From assembly GCA_947441615.1 (NCBI GenBank), contig CANEUH010000018.1, positions 18,264 to 82,263 on the forward strand: a DNA stretch of 64,000 bases, given 5' to 3'. This document shows, piece by piece, positions 20,710 to 30,008 of this stretch; the stretch's first letter is position 1; every line of letters starts with the position of its first letter. The notes beneath the pieces were generated by a model. The model was not told the origin of the DNA and did no database searches. It worked only from the letters and a program-made list of their open reading frames with translations. A program made the position numbers and the translations under genes. This stretch comes from Bacteriovoracaceae bacterium. GTDB taxonomy: Bacteria; Bdellovibrionota; Bacteriovoracia; Bacteriovoracales; Bacteriovoracaceae.

Positions 20710-21989
20710 TATTCGATCGCCTCCAGAATGACATATCCATAAATTTGTTTATAGGTTTTTTGATCAGATTTTGATTCAAAGAGGTGTTTTAAAATGGGGA
20801 TATTTGAAATAAGAGGAATCCCTTGCCGTCCTTTTGAAGTTGTTTGAAACCCAATTTGAAAAATTTTTAAAGGCTCTCCAATTTCTAAGAGAGCTGATGA
20901 CGTTTCTTTACTGCCACTGATCGCTTGATCCATGGGTCTCGAGAATTCAGTATCATAGTCTAAAAGAATCTTCCCATAGGACTCTGTCAATTTTGTTTTT
21001 ATTCTTAGGCCTGCAAACTTCCAATCAATAGGAGCGATAATATTTGCTCCTTGAGTATTGATGTTCTGATAGGGGATTTGAGAGCCTATTTCTGTTAATT
21101 GAGGTGTATTTAGATTAACAACGAGTTCCGGCTCAGCAAGAGTGGAAAGATCCATTTTAGATTGAGTCAAAAAAACAAAATTATCATCAATGAGTTTTTT
21201 TATTCCAAATTCAAAAAGATCGCTTATGGAAGATTTTAATTTATCAAGGCCCAGATGAATTTCTCTTCCGTCCATTTGCTCTAGTTGAATAAGTTTTAGC
21301 TTTAATCGATAATTTTTGTGCTTTAATCTCGAGTCCTGTTGAACAAATGAAACTCTGTAAAAAGAGGCGAGTTGCTTTAAGAGATGATCATTTTTTTCTC
21401 CCTCATAAAAACACATGACATCCATCCAGTCAGTTTGGCAATTCACGTGAGAAAAACCATTCGAGTAAAGTTTCTTGTAGATTTGGGCAATTATGTGATT
21501 TCTTAATTTAGGGTCTAGGTTAATTTTGAAAAAGACTTGATCCTGAAATTGACCCTTAATCTTTTGGAGGTAGAGGTAGTCTCCAAAGTCACTTAGGATT
21601 CCTGACGCCGTCATAACGGGTCCTTTAATATCGATACTTAATTCAAGATTTTTTAAAGCTTCTGCTAACTGAAAAGTTTTAAGAAACTTTTGTTTTGATA
21701 ATACGTAAAGACTGAAGATTTCTTTTCCTTTTTTAGTCCAGACAACTAAATCGGTGAAGCCGACTTTTTTTCCCTTCACTAAGAGTTTTCCCGTCTTTGC
21801 CAAAAACTTGTAGGATATGACCTCTGGGTTTCCCACGGAGAAGTTTTTTAACCCCTTTAGGTCTATTTCCTTTTGCTCTCCCTTTGAGAGAATTATGTCA
21901 CTTGTTGGGTCTGATGCTTGTGACGCGCTCGGCAATAGAAGTAAGCCTTTGACAAAGAAGAGGGCAATCGTTACATTGAGGGGCTTCAA
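20709..21989 (-). CDS. CpaC/RcpA-type pilus secretin, TTG start proposed
   Basis: BON/secretin_N-like KGEQKEIDLKGLKNFSVGNPEVI...KVGFTDLVVWTKKG; secretin end GREGIPLISNIPILKHLF-type motif. TTG at 21989 gives signal peptide MKPLNVTIALFFVKGLLLLPSASQA; the longer ATG ORF (22244) runs antisense through another gene. Confidence 0.8.
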   Translation of the reverse strand: MKPLNVTIALFFVKGLLLLPSASQASDPTSDIILSKGEQKEIDLKGLKNFSVGNPEVISYKFLAKTGKLLVKGKKVGFTDLVVWTKKGKEIFSLYVLSKQKFLKTFQLAEALKNLELSIDIKGPVMTASGILSDFGDYLYLQKIKGQFQDQVFFKINLDPKLRNHIIAQIYKKLYSNGFSHVNCQTDWMDVMCFYEGEKNDHLLKQLASFYRVSFVQQDSRLKHKNYRLKLKLIQLEQMDGREIHLGLDKLKSSISDLFEFGIKKLIDDNFVFLTQSKMDLSTLAEPELVVNLNTPQLTEIGSQIPYQNINTQGANIIAPIDWKFAGLRIKTKLTESYGKILLDYDTEFSRPMDQAISGSKETSSALLEIGEPLKIFQIGFQTTSKGRQGIPLISNIPILKHLFESKSDQKTYKQIYGYVILEAIE

Positions 21990-22026
21990 ATTTGAATCTT
22001 TTAGAAAATTCCTTGAGGAGATATTT

Positions 22027-22239
22027 ATGGCTTCTAGAACCGCAGTAACTGAAAATCGTCGTAAAGCTAAGCACAGAGCTATGGGTGCAAAAAGAAAAGC
22101 TGCTAACCGTAACAAAGGTACAACTCCTAAGTTTGCCGTACACGAAGGTGTAGCACCTAAAGCAACAAAAACAGCTGCTCCTAAAGCTGCTGCTCCAAAA
22201 GCTGCAAAAAAAGTAGCTAAAAAAGCTGCTACAAAGTAA
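22027..22239 (+). CDS. Small very basic Ala/Lys-rich protein (histone H1-tail-like), 70 aa
   Basis: RBS GAGGAG 6 nt upstream of ATG; MASRTAVTENRRKAKHRAMGAKRKAANRNKG...APKAAAPKAAKKVAKKAATK; terminator downstream. Confidence 0.75.
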   Translation: MASRTAVTENRRKAKHRAMGAKRKAANRNKGTTPKFAVHEGVAPKATKTAAPKAAAPKAAKKVAKKAATK

Positions 22240-22252
22240 TTCATACGTCCTC

Positions 22253-22537
22253 CTAGGGGGCCTGGAATACTTTTAGAGAATCATTAATGAATTCACGATC
22301 AACGGAGACCACTATAAGGTCTCCGTTGTTTTTTAGGCACATGTCTAGTTTTCCTTTCTTCTTAACCTCCTCACAGTTTCTTGTTTGTTTAATCTGAATG
22401 AGTTCGCTAGGAACAAAGTAGTCTTTTTCAAGAATAGTTTTATAAATATTGGCATCTTCTTCAATATTTTCGTGCAGGACATTGATAGGAGTTGCAAAGG
22501 CTGAAATTGAAAAAAAGAAGCTAATAGCGAATTTCAT
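22253..22537 (-). CDS. Small secreted hypothetical protein of Tad-like cluster
   Basis: Signal peptide MKFAISFFFSISAFATP; co-oriented and overlapping with the upstream gene. Confidence 0.5.
   Translation of the reverse strand: MKFAISFFFSISAFATPINVLHENIEEDANIYKTILEKDYFVPSELIQIKQTRNCEEVKKKGKLDMCLKNNGDLIVVSVDREFINDSLKVFQAP
22301..22334 (+). terminator. Rho-independent terminator for the basic protein gene
   Basis: AACGGAGACC-ACTATAA-GGTCTCCGTT followed by GTTTTTT; lies inside the opposing CDS 22253-22537. Confidence 0.8.
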
Positions 22538-22949
22538 GTTGATGATCCTTTATATTTGAAACGAATGATAAAAATTTCATATAGGGAAGTATTTCCCAGT
22601 CTGAAAGGTGAAATAAAGAATTGGCCTCTTTTTCTCTTACTAGGACAGTGAATCTACTCATGTCTTCTAGTTGTTGTGAGATTAGAACTCCCTCAATCTT
22701 TTTTCTCCCTTTACGATGAACAATTAAGACTTTTTTTCCAGTTTGAAATGGAGTTAAAAGTTGTGCTTGAAGTTGGATTTCAACTTTTCCTGGGGTTGAA
22801 ACCTGTGTTTGCTTAGTTTCACTTTCTGGTTTTGAAAAAAGGATGAAGAAGAAAAGATTTGAAATAATTAATGAAAGTCCAAGCTTGAGCCACCATAATT
22901 TATTCTTGGTATTTTTTTTCAAGATAGTTCCAATCTTTTCTGAAATCAT
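22521..22949 (-). CDS. Membrane-anchored hypothetical protein in CpaB-like position
   Basis: Single N-terminal TM, located upstream of the secretin within the cluster. Confidence 0.45.
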   Translation of the reverse strand: MISEKIGTILKKNTKNKLWWLKLGLSLIISNLFFFILFSKPESETKQTQVSTPGKVEIQLQAQLLTPFQTGKKVLIVHRKGRKKIEGVLISQQLEDMSRFTVLVREKEANSLFHLSDWEILPYMKFLSFVSNIKDHQHEIRY

Positions 22950-23106
22950 TTAAATGTTCCTTCGTTTTAGTTTCAAAATATTTGTTAAGCCATATAAGAC
23001 TTATAAAGAGAATGGAGCAGATAAGAAGGCAGGCAGCGAGGTTGATGGTGGTGTCACCGTTTTCTCTTCGGATATATATTTGATATAAGGGGAAGGATTT
23101 TCCCAT
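22900..23106 (-). CDS. Small membrane protein of Tad-like cluster
   Basis: TM INLAACLLICSILFISLIWL; overlaps both neighbours in the operon. Confidence 0.4.
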   Translation of the reverse strand: MGKSFPLYQIYIRRENGDTTINLAACLLICSILFISLIWLNKYFETKTKEHLNDFRKDWNYLEKKYQE

Positions 23107-23620
23107 CTTTGTGAGTTTTTTTTAAAAATAGAAAATACGGTTTTGAATAAAATGAATAGCTCCATTCTTTTTCCCTTAAAATGACTGCCTGTTCTTTATC
23201 TCTTCTAAAAGTTCCTGAAGTCAGCTTGAAAGGACTTATAAACATTCTTAAGTCTAATTTGCATCCTTTTGACTTTATTTTTTTTAAACGATTCATATAT
23301 GAAAGAAGCCGAATCTCTTGTGACTTAATAAGAACGTTTTTTAACTTTTTTGCATTCATTGCACTGGCCTGACCCAGCGGAATAAACATCATTATGAGTT
23401 CCGCACGGTTTAGATTTTTTATTGCCCAATTTGTCCTTCCGGTAAATTTTATGAATTCATTTAATTCGCCTTTGGCCTCCTTTAGGCACAAAAAGAGATC
23501 AGTTCTTTTTTTAAGCTGGTAATAGGATTTCTTTAATTCAAGAGAACAAAGTAAAACAATTCCCAAAAGGATGAATAAAAGAAGGCTCGCCATAAGTGTG
23601 ACTTCACCTTTTTGATTCAT
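23054..23620 (-). CDS. TadE/TadG-like pseudopilin
   Basis: Prepilin-like N-terminus MNQKGEVTLMASLLLFILLGIVLL. Confidence 0.5.
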   Translation of the reverse strand: MNQKGEVTLMASLLLFILLGIVLLCSLELKKSYYQLKKRTDLFLCLKEAKGELNEFIKFTGRTNWAIKNLNRAELIMMFIPLGQASAMNAKKLKNVLIKSQEIRLLSYMNRLKKIKSKGCKLDLRMFISPFKLTSGTFRRDKEQAVILREKEWSYSFYSKPYFLFLKKTHKDGKILPLISNIYPKRKR

Positions 23621-23895
23621 ATTTTTCCGTTAAGATCCAGTTGGAGCTTTTGAAGGGATAAATTTTTTAAATGGTGCCAAACGATTGCTTTTTTATTTCT
23701 AATGACTCTTAGTTGGCAACGTACGTGAAATGAATTTTCAATAACTTTAGGATCGGTTAATAGAGATCTTGTTTTAAGCTCAGTTCCTATAAGCCAGGCC
23801 TCTTGGCGACAAATAGTGGCCCTATGAAGGGCCACCGACTGAGTTAGCGTCATGATCAAAAACGATAGGCAAAGAAGTGAAGCAAGAATATTCAC
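23617..23895 (-). CDS. Small TadE-like membrane protein
   Basis: N-terminal TM then short extracytoplasmic domain; 4-nt overlaps on both sides. Confidence 0.4.
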   Translation of the reverse strand: MNILASLLCLSFLIMTLTQSVALHRATICRQEAWLIGTELKTRSLLTDPKVIENSFHVRCQLRVIRNKKAIVWHHLKNLSLQKLQLDLNGKI

Positions 23896-24074
23896 TTCTT
23901 GTAGCTCTTCAGCTGAATCTCTTCAGTGATCTGAGATTTCATGTTATCGATTCTTTTTTGAACGACATCTCCAAACTGCCTAACCGCCACAAGACAACAG
24001 ATTCCTACCAGGCTTGAAATAATCACGTATTCCATAATTCCTTGGCCTTTTTCATTTTTAATCATTCTTTTCAT
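23892..24074 (-). CDS. Flp/Tad-type pilin
   Basis: 60 aa, MKRMIKNEKGQGIMEYVIISSLVGICCLVAVRQFGD resembles Flp prepilin (G-Q-G..EY.. hydrophobic). Confidence 0.75.
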   Translation of the reverse strand: MKRMIKNEKGQGIMEYVIISSLVGICCLVAVRQFGDVVQKRIDNMKSQITEEIQLKSYKK

Positions 24075-24202
24075 GTTCCCTCCGAGGGTCGTTTTGTATT
24101 ACAGGGAGGAGTTTATGGGCACAAATGAGGTAAATAGTGGATCGATTTGTTCGGATTTGAAAAAGTGTGGCGTAAAATGGCCTAGGCCTTTAAAATAAGG
24201 TC

Positions 24203-24808
24203 ATGGAAGAAAATAATAAAGTCGTCATTTTTGAAAAAAAAGAAATCATCCTCGTTTTTATTTTTGTGGTGGTTTTAATTATTACTAGTTTTACTCTTGG
24301 GATTCGATTGGGCAAAAAACTTGCTTTCAATGATTCTGGAGTTAAAGAAGAAGATGTAAAAACAGTGGAGCTTAAATCAACTGATGAGGAAGACGTTGAG
24401 GCCATCGTAACTGAGGATGCTAAGCTTACAGATGAGGAAAAGCTCAAAAAGCTAATGGATGAATCGAAGAATAAGCTTTCTGATGAGCTTCAAAAATTTT
24501 CAGCCGAGCAAAAGGTCACTTCAGCTGAGACAACAAAAGATGCGGTTACTGAAGGCCAAAAAACTGATGGCAAATACACGATCCAGCTTGGTTCCTATAA
24601 TACTGTAGAAGAGGCGAAGCAGTTTGCAGAGGGTTTTACTGTTAGAGGTTACAACCCAATTATCAATGAAGTTACTATTGAGGGAAAAGGTACCTGGTAC
24701 CGCGTGAGTTTAGGTATTTTTAAAACGGTGGAAGAGGCCAAGGCCTACATTAAGCAAGAGCAAAGTCTTTTCTCCGGTCAAGAACATGTCATTTCAGAGA
24801 TTAAATAA
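24203..24808 (+). CDS. SPOR-domain membrane protein
   Basis: N-terminal TM; YTIQLGSYNTVEEAKQFAEGFTVRGYNPII...GTWYRVSLGIFKTVEEAKAY. Confidence 0.88.
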   Translation: MEENNKVVIFEKKEIILVFIFVVVLIITSFTLGIRLGKKLAFNDSGVKEEDVKTVELKSTDEEDVEAIVTEDAKLTDEEKLKKLMDESKNKLSDELQKFSAEQKVTSAETTKDAVTEGQKTDGKYTIQLGSYNTVEEAKQFAEGFTVRGYNPIINEVTIEGKGTWYRVSLGIFKTVEEAKAYIKQEQSLFSGQEHVISEIK

Positions 24809-25567
24809 TTAGTAGAAAAAACCAATCTCAAATGCCAAAGATAGCCAGCCTAAAGATAGGCTTCTGTCACTCTTACTTTCATTTCCGATGGCCGCTCTTG
24901 TAACACTCGAAACGTTGTAGGAGAATTTCCCCCCATAGAAATAATTTTGACCAGATCTTTTATGAATTCCATAATTGGTTGTGAGCCCATATCCCTGGTA
25001 GCGTTTATTGATAAAGGATTCATCCATTTGAATGGAGTTCAGGTAAACTTCAAGATTTTCAAATACATCTTCTGTTTGAAAAAAATCAAGTAAAAGCTTA
25101 AAACGATAGCCCACACCGACACCAAGACCTAGTATCGTGTTTTTTTCGTAATTTCCTCTTTGAAAGCTTCCTTCAGAATTCGGGACACTACTTGCAGTTG
25201 CATTTTGAGTTACTGAACTAAAAAAACTGGAGTGCTGGAACAACTGAGCTCCCCACCAGATTTGGTTATATCGAGTTGATCTTCTCATGTAAGTGATTTC
25301 ACCACCAAGTAGGCGATTGAAGTGCTCATAATCACCTGAAAGGTGTCCAGCAATCGAAAACCGGTTCCTGTCTTCACCAGTATAGCGGCGTTGATCCTTA
25401 ATTCCTAAATCGGTATTGAAATTATAAATCATACTTTCATGGCGCTGAAATTTTTCAGGTTTCTTTAAAAGGATTTCTTCAGACTCCGGATTTAATTCTT
25501 CTTCCGTAAGATCAAAAGTGTTAGCAAAGAGTTGGAGAGGCAAAATGAATAGGATTAGATATTTCAT
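24809..25567 (-). CDS. Putative outer-membrane protein
   Basis: Signal peptide MKYLILFILPLQLFA, beta-rich, C-terminal ...EIGFFY; adjacent to TolC-like gene. Confidence 0.5.
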   Translation of the reverse strand: MKYLILFILPLQLFANTFDLTEEELNPESEEILLKKPEKFQRHESMIYNFNTDLGIKDQRRYTGEDRNRFSIAGHLSGDYEHFNRLLGGEITYMRRSTRYNQIWWGAQLFQHSSFFSSVTQNATASSVPNSEGSFQRGNYEKNTILGLGVGVGYRFKLLLDFFQTEDVFENLEVYLNSIQMDESFINKRYQGYGLTTNYGIHKRSGQNYFYGGKFSYNVSSVTRAAIGNESKSDRSLSLGWLSLAFEIGFFY

Positions 25568-25569
25568 AA

Positions 25570-27084
25570 TTATCTCTGTGCCAATTGTTCAAAGTTTTCA
25601 CCAGGAAAGTCTTCAAGACCCATATAATCAGCGAGTTCAAGTTTTTTTACGAGATGCTCGTACTTTACGTTCTCTGAATTGATGTGAGAGTTGACCAAAT
25701 TATCTACTGCAAATTTGATATCTGCATAAGTAGCTCTACTTGCGATATAGTTATCTAGAACTGAGTCGTAATTACTCTGAGCATTTTTATGTTGGAATTC
25801 AGAAATTTTTACTTTCTGCTCTAGAAATCGAAGAGTCTTGTAAATGGTCCTAACTTTAACATCGAGCTGTCGTCTGATATTGAAGTAATTGATCTCAGCG
25901 ATTCTTTTTTCTAAAAATGATTGTTGGTTATTACGAGAATTGAAAAAGCCACCTTCTCCAAGGAGTGTCCATTTCATATCAATTGCTGCTACAAGCTCAA
26001 CATTTTTATTTCCAGGAGATGTCTGGTACTGCCAGTTAGATCCATTTGGGTCAAAGCCAGTACGATAAGTTCCTAGATTGAATGAAAATTTTGGAAGAGG
26101 TAAGTTTTCTTTAAGTGTTTTTTCATATGTTCTATTTGCATTGTCATAGAGAAGTTTTGCGTCCCTATAATCAACTGACTGCTCTTCAGTAAGTTTAAGG
26201 GCCTCTGGAAGTGTTGCATTGACTGAGAGGAATTTTAACTGTTCAACTGTCGAGTAAGAACCCCTCCATTCGTCACCAAGAAGGTTTGCTAGTTCTTCCT
26301 CTTGTAGACTCACAAAATATAGGGACTCTTGGTAATCAGTTTGGGAACGAAGAAATTCGGATCTTGTTTGATAATATTCTTGCGCCCTGATTTTTCTCAG
26401 CTGAAGTTTCTCTCTCGCAAGACGATGAATGAAAGAAGTTTGCCTTAATTGTTCTTGTCTGATTTTTTTAATTTCTTTCGCCCTAATCATATTAAAATAC
26501 TGAGTGATTAGACCGAATTTTAATCGTCGTCTTGCTTCGCTTAATTGCTGACTGGCCCTGTTCAAAGTTTGTTTGTTATTTTGATACTGAAGATAATCTC
26601 TTCCCCAGTTAAATAAAGTGTATTCATCGATCACCAAACCCAAACTTCCAGTCGGAGCTTGTTGAGCACCCATACCCGGTGTTGATAGGGATGACTGGTG
26701 AAAGCGATCAATCTTTTGATTTGAAGTATCTAACTCGAGGGAAATTTTTGGTAACCAAAACTTTTGCCAAATATCAGTTTTAGAAAGCTCAATTTGTTCA
26801 CGTTTTTGTTCTCTGATTTTTTGGAATGGATTTTTTCTGAACCCCTCCTCAAGAATTGATCTCAGATCAATTGGGCGTCCGGCTTTTTCAGAATCCGTTG
26901 GATCAATATTATTTCTTCTCTTCCATCCCCTCTCTTCCCCTGATGAAACTGAAGATAAAGAAGTGTCCTGTTCAGAAACTATTTTTTCTTCCTCAATAGA
27001 GGTTTCCATGACATTGAGGTCCTCTTCCTGGCCCCAAGTGATTGAACTTCCCATAATTAAAAGAATAAAGAGTGCTTTAATCAA
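25570..27084 (-). CDS. TolC-family outer-membrane efflux protein
   Basis: Signal peptide, long paired helical repeats (QQLSEARRRLKFGLITQYFNMIRAKE; YDSVLDNYIASRATYADIKFAVDNL). Confidence 0.75.
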   Translation of the reverse strand: MIKALFILLIMGSSITWGQEEDLNVMETSIEEEKIVSEQDTSLSSVSSGEERGWKRRNNIDPTDSEKAGRPIDLRSILEEGFRKNPFQKIREQKREQIELSKTDIWQKFWLPKISLELDTSNQKIDRFHQSSLSTPGMGAQQAPTGSLGLVIDEYTLFNWGRDYLQYQNNKQTLNRASQQLSEARRRLKFGLITQYFNMIRAKEIKKIRQEQLRQTSFIHRLAREKLQLRKIRAQEYYQTRSEFLRSQTDYQESLYFVSLQEEELANLLGDEWRGSYSTVEQLKFLSVNATLPEALKLTEEQSVDYRDAKLLYDNANRTYEKTLKENLPLPKFSFNLGTYRTGFDPNGSNWQYQTSPGNKNVELVAAIDMKWTLLGEGGFFNSRNNQQSFLEKRIAEINYFNIRRQLDVKVRTIYKTLRFLEQKVKISEFQHKNAQSNYDSVLDNYIASRATYADIKFAVDNLVNSHINSENVKYEHLVKKLELADYMGLEDFPGENFEQLAQR

Positions 27085-27201
27085 AGCAGGTTCTCCCGAA
27101 AATGTACTTTAACTTCAAACGAATCTTTCGTTTAAAATCAGTACGAATAGTGTGTGCGGTAAAATCTTAGCATTAGAATTTCTGAGAAGTAAAATCAGAT
27201 T

Positions 27202-27546
27202 CTACAGAGATAGGCCGGGACAACCTGAGCGGACAATATTTTCTTCCATGGATTCCAATCTCAGATTCGTAAGGTAAAGTTCGTTTCTAATTTTTACTTG
27301 ATTAGACTTGAGCCGACCCAATAAGGTTTCTTTGGTCTTTGGGGTATTTTTTAAAAGCTGTTCATTTCTTTTTATTAGACCATTAAGCCTTTGTTGAACT
27401 TTAATCTTGTCTGATCTGTCGTGAAAGAGTTCTTTACATCTCAGGCTCTGAACGGGTTGGTTGACGGCATCTTGCAGCAGTGCTTCTTCTTGAGCATATA
27501 AATGGTTAGAAAGTGCCAAAAGTATGACGGTAAGAATCGATTTCAT
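27202..27546 (-). CDS. Small secreted hypothetical protein
   Basis: Signal peptide MKSILTVILLALSNHLYA. Confidence 0.5.
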   Translation of the reverse strand: MKSILTVILLALSNHLYAQEEALLQDAVNQPVQSLRCKELFHDRSDKIKVQQRLNGLIKRNEQLLKNTPKTKETLLGRLKSNQVKIRNELYLTNLRLESMEENIVRSGCPGLSL

Positions 27547-27664
27547 ATAGATAAGACTATCATGGGAAATGATTAACGCAAAGTTGAATTACTCTCTCAA
27601 TTGATTGTCTAATGAACGCAAAAAACGTAGGATGAGGGGTCAATTTAATTAAGGTCATTTCCTC

Positions 27665-28405
27665 ATGTCTCAAGCAGTCATCTTAATTCCAGCTCGTTTC
27701 AGTTCCTCTCGATTTCCGGGGAAGCCCCTTGCCTTGATTCATGGCATATCGATGATTCAAAGAGTTTATACAAACTGTCTTGAATCTGGATTTCCTGTGT
27801 TTGTTGTGACAGATCACGATGGGATAGAAAATCATGTTAACGATTTTGGTGGAAAGGTTATTCGAATTAATGATGATGTTCCATCAGGCTCTGAACGAAT
27901 TGCTTTGGCCTATGAGAGATTTTTTGAAAATGAAAAACCAAAGATTGTCATTAACGTCCAGGGAGATGAGCCCCTTTTACGTGGGCCGATTTTAAAAGAG
28001 CTCGCAGAATTTCACTTATCAAGTCAATTTGATATCGCCACCCTTTTAAGGGAAAGGTCAGTTAAGGAAGAGGATTTTAAAAATCCTAATGTCGTTAAGG
28101 CGGTCTATAGCCCTGTCTCAAAACAGTGTTTATATTTCTCGAGACAGTCTCTGCCTTTTGATAGGGATGGTGGGCGTGACTATTCTTGGTATCAGCACAT
28201 CGGTGTCTATAGTTACAAGACAGAAGCCTTGTCTCGTTTTGTTAAATTACCGATGGCAAGATTAGAGGATTTAGAAAAGTTAGAACAATTAAGAGCGCTT
28301 GAGAATCAAATGACCTTAGGTGCGATTTTAACGAATCAAAAATTAATTGGAGTGGACGTACCAGACGACGTTAAAAAAGTAGAAGGGGCACTTCGTGAAC
28401 AATAA
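27665..28405 (+). CDS. kdsB: 3-deoxy-manno-octulosonate cytidylyltransferase
   Basis: IPARFSSSRFPGKPLALI, VNVQGDEPLL, SGSERIALAYE. Confidence 0.94.
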   Translation: MSQAVILIPARFSSSRFPGKPLALIHGISMIQRVYTNCLESGFPVFVVTDHDGIENHVNDFGGKVIRINDDVPSGSERIALAYERFFENEKPKIVINVQGDEPLLRGPILKELAEFHLSSQFDIATLLRERSVKEEDFKNPNVVKAVYSPVSKQCLYFSRQSLPFDRDGGRDYSWYQHIGVYSYKTEALSRFVKLPMARLEDLEKLEQLRALENQMTLGAILTNQKLIGVDVPDDVKKVEGALREQ

Positions 28406-29999
28406 TAAACACAGTAAAAAATACATTTTTATCACTGGTGGGGTTACGAGCTCTCTAGGTAAGGGCTTAGCAGCTGCTAGTCTTGGGTGTCTTCTTGAAA
28501 GAAGAGGGATCAAGATTAATATGCTGAAGATGGATCCTTACATCAATGTAGACCCAGGTACCATGAGTCCCATTCAGCATGGAGAAGTTTTTGTTACTGA
28601 TGATGGGGCCGAAACGGATCTCGATTTAGGCCACTATGAGCGCTTCACAAGCTTACAACTCACTCGTGAAAATAATTTTACGACTGGAAAAGTTTATCTT
28701 CAGGTGATTGAAAATGAACGTGAAGGTAAATATTTAGGAAAAACAGTTCAAGTTGTTCCTCATATCACGGATGAAATTAAGCGTAGGATTCATAATGCTG
28801 CCCAAAACTGTGATCTTCTTATTGGTGAAATCGGTGGAACAGTTGGTGATATTGAATCACTTCCTTTCATGGAGTCCATCAGACAATTTGCTCTCGATGT
28901 TGGAAAAGAAAATGTCCTCTATATCCATCTCGTACTCATTCCTTATATTCAAGCTGCTGGCGAGTTGAAATCTAAGCCCGCTCAGCACTCGGTTAAAGAG
29001 ATGCGCTCGATTGGGCTTTTTCCTGATGTCATTATTTGTAGAGCGGATCGAGAAATTGATCAGTCAATTGTTGATAAGATTTCACTTTTTTGTAACGTTC
29101 CCAAGCAGAATGTATTTCAATCAATAGATCTTGATCTTATTTATAAAGTTCCAAAAGCGTTTCATGATCAGGGCCTAGATAGAAGAGTGACAGAGTTATT
29201 AGGCATGTGGACAGCAGAACCAAACATGACTGAAATCAATAAAGTGATTTATAATTCTGAGCACCCCATTAAAGAGGTGAATATCGGAATTGTAGGAAAG
29301 TATACTGATCTCATTGAGTCTTATAAATCCCTGGATGAGGCCTTAAGGCATGCAGCGATTGAAAATCAAGTACAGCTTAATCGCATTTATATTGATGCAG
29401 AGGATTTAGAAAAAGGTATTAAGACGGACCTCCTAGAAAAAGTAGATGGCATCCTTGTTCCTGGTGGTTTTGGTTCTCGAGGAACTGAAGGAAAAATTAA
29501 AGCGATTCAATTTGCTCGCGAGAAAAAAATTCCATTCTTTGGTATCTGCCTAGGGCTTCAACTTGCTGTCATTGAGTTCGCTCGTCACGTTGTGGGAATA
29601 AAAAATGCGACCTCGATGGAATTCACTGATTCAGGGGACTTTGTTGTTCATTATATGTCTGGTCAATCAAAAGACGGGGCCAAGGGTGGGAGCATGAGGC
29701 TTGGCGCTTATGAGTGCGATTTTGCTCCAGGGACTCTCGGTGAAAAAATATACAAAACAAATAAGATTACAGAAAGGCATCGTCATCGCCTCGAAGTTAA
29801 TAATGAGTACATAAAACAATTAACTGACAAGGGTCTAGTGGTCTCTGGTAAAAATCCAGGACTTAATCTCGTTGAAGTGATTGAACTTAAAGATCACCCT
29901 TATTTTATAGCCTGTCAGTATCATCCAGAATTCAAATCAAGACCATTTAAACCGCATCCACTTTTTGCCTCTTTTGTGAAGGCGAGTGGAAAGCTCTAA
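28395..29999 (+). CDS. pyrG: CTP synthase
   Basis: KYIFITGGVTSSLGKGLAAASLG, KMDPYINVDPGTMSP, GICLGLQLAVIEFARHV. Confidence 0.98.
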   Translation: MNNNKHSKKYIFITGGVTSSLGKGLAAASLGCLLERRGIKINMLKMDPYINVDPGTMSPIQHGEVFVTDDGAETDLDLGHYERFTSLQLTRENNFTTGKVYLQVIENEREGKYLGKTVQVVPHITDEIKRRIHNAAQNCDLLIGEIGGTVGDIESLPFMESIRQFALDVGKENVLYIHLVLIPYIQAAGELKSKPAQHSVKEMRSIGLFPDVIICRADREIDQSIVDKISLFCNVPKQNVFQSIDLDLIYKVPKAFHDQGLDRRVTELLGMWTAEPNMTEINKVIYNSEHPIKEVNIGIVGKYTDLIESYKSLDEALRHAAIENQVQLNRIYIDAEDLEKGIKTDLLEKVDGILVPGGFGSRGTEGKIKAIQFAREKKIPFFGICLGLQLAVIEFARHVVGIKNATSMEFTDSGDFVVHYMSGQSKDGAKGGSMRLGAYECDFAPGTLGEKIYKTNKITERHRHRLEVNNEYIKQLTDKGLVVSGKNPGLNLVEVIELKDHPYFIACQYHPEFKSRPFKPHPLFASFVKASGKL

Positions 30000-30008
30000 G
30001 GACTATTT

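Noticed and set aside
21898-22143. 81-aa minus-strand ORF overlapping the secretin start and the basic gene
   Set aside because: Out of frame with secretin and antisense to the well-supported small basic gene
20709-22244. Full-length 511-aa secretin from ATG at 22244
   Set aside because: The first 85 residues are low-complexity Ala-rich sequence, most of it produced by the reverse complement of the basic protein gene; TTG at 21989 gives a clean signal peptide
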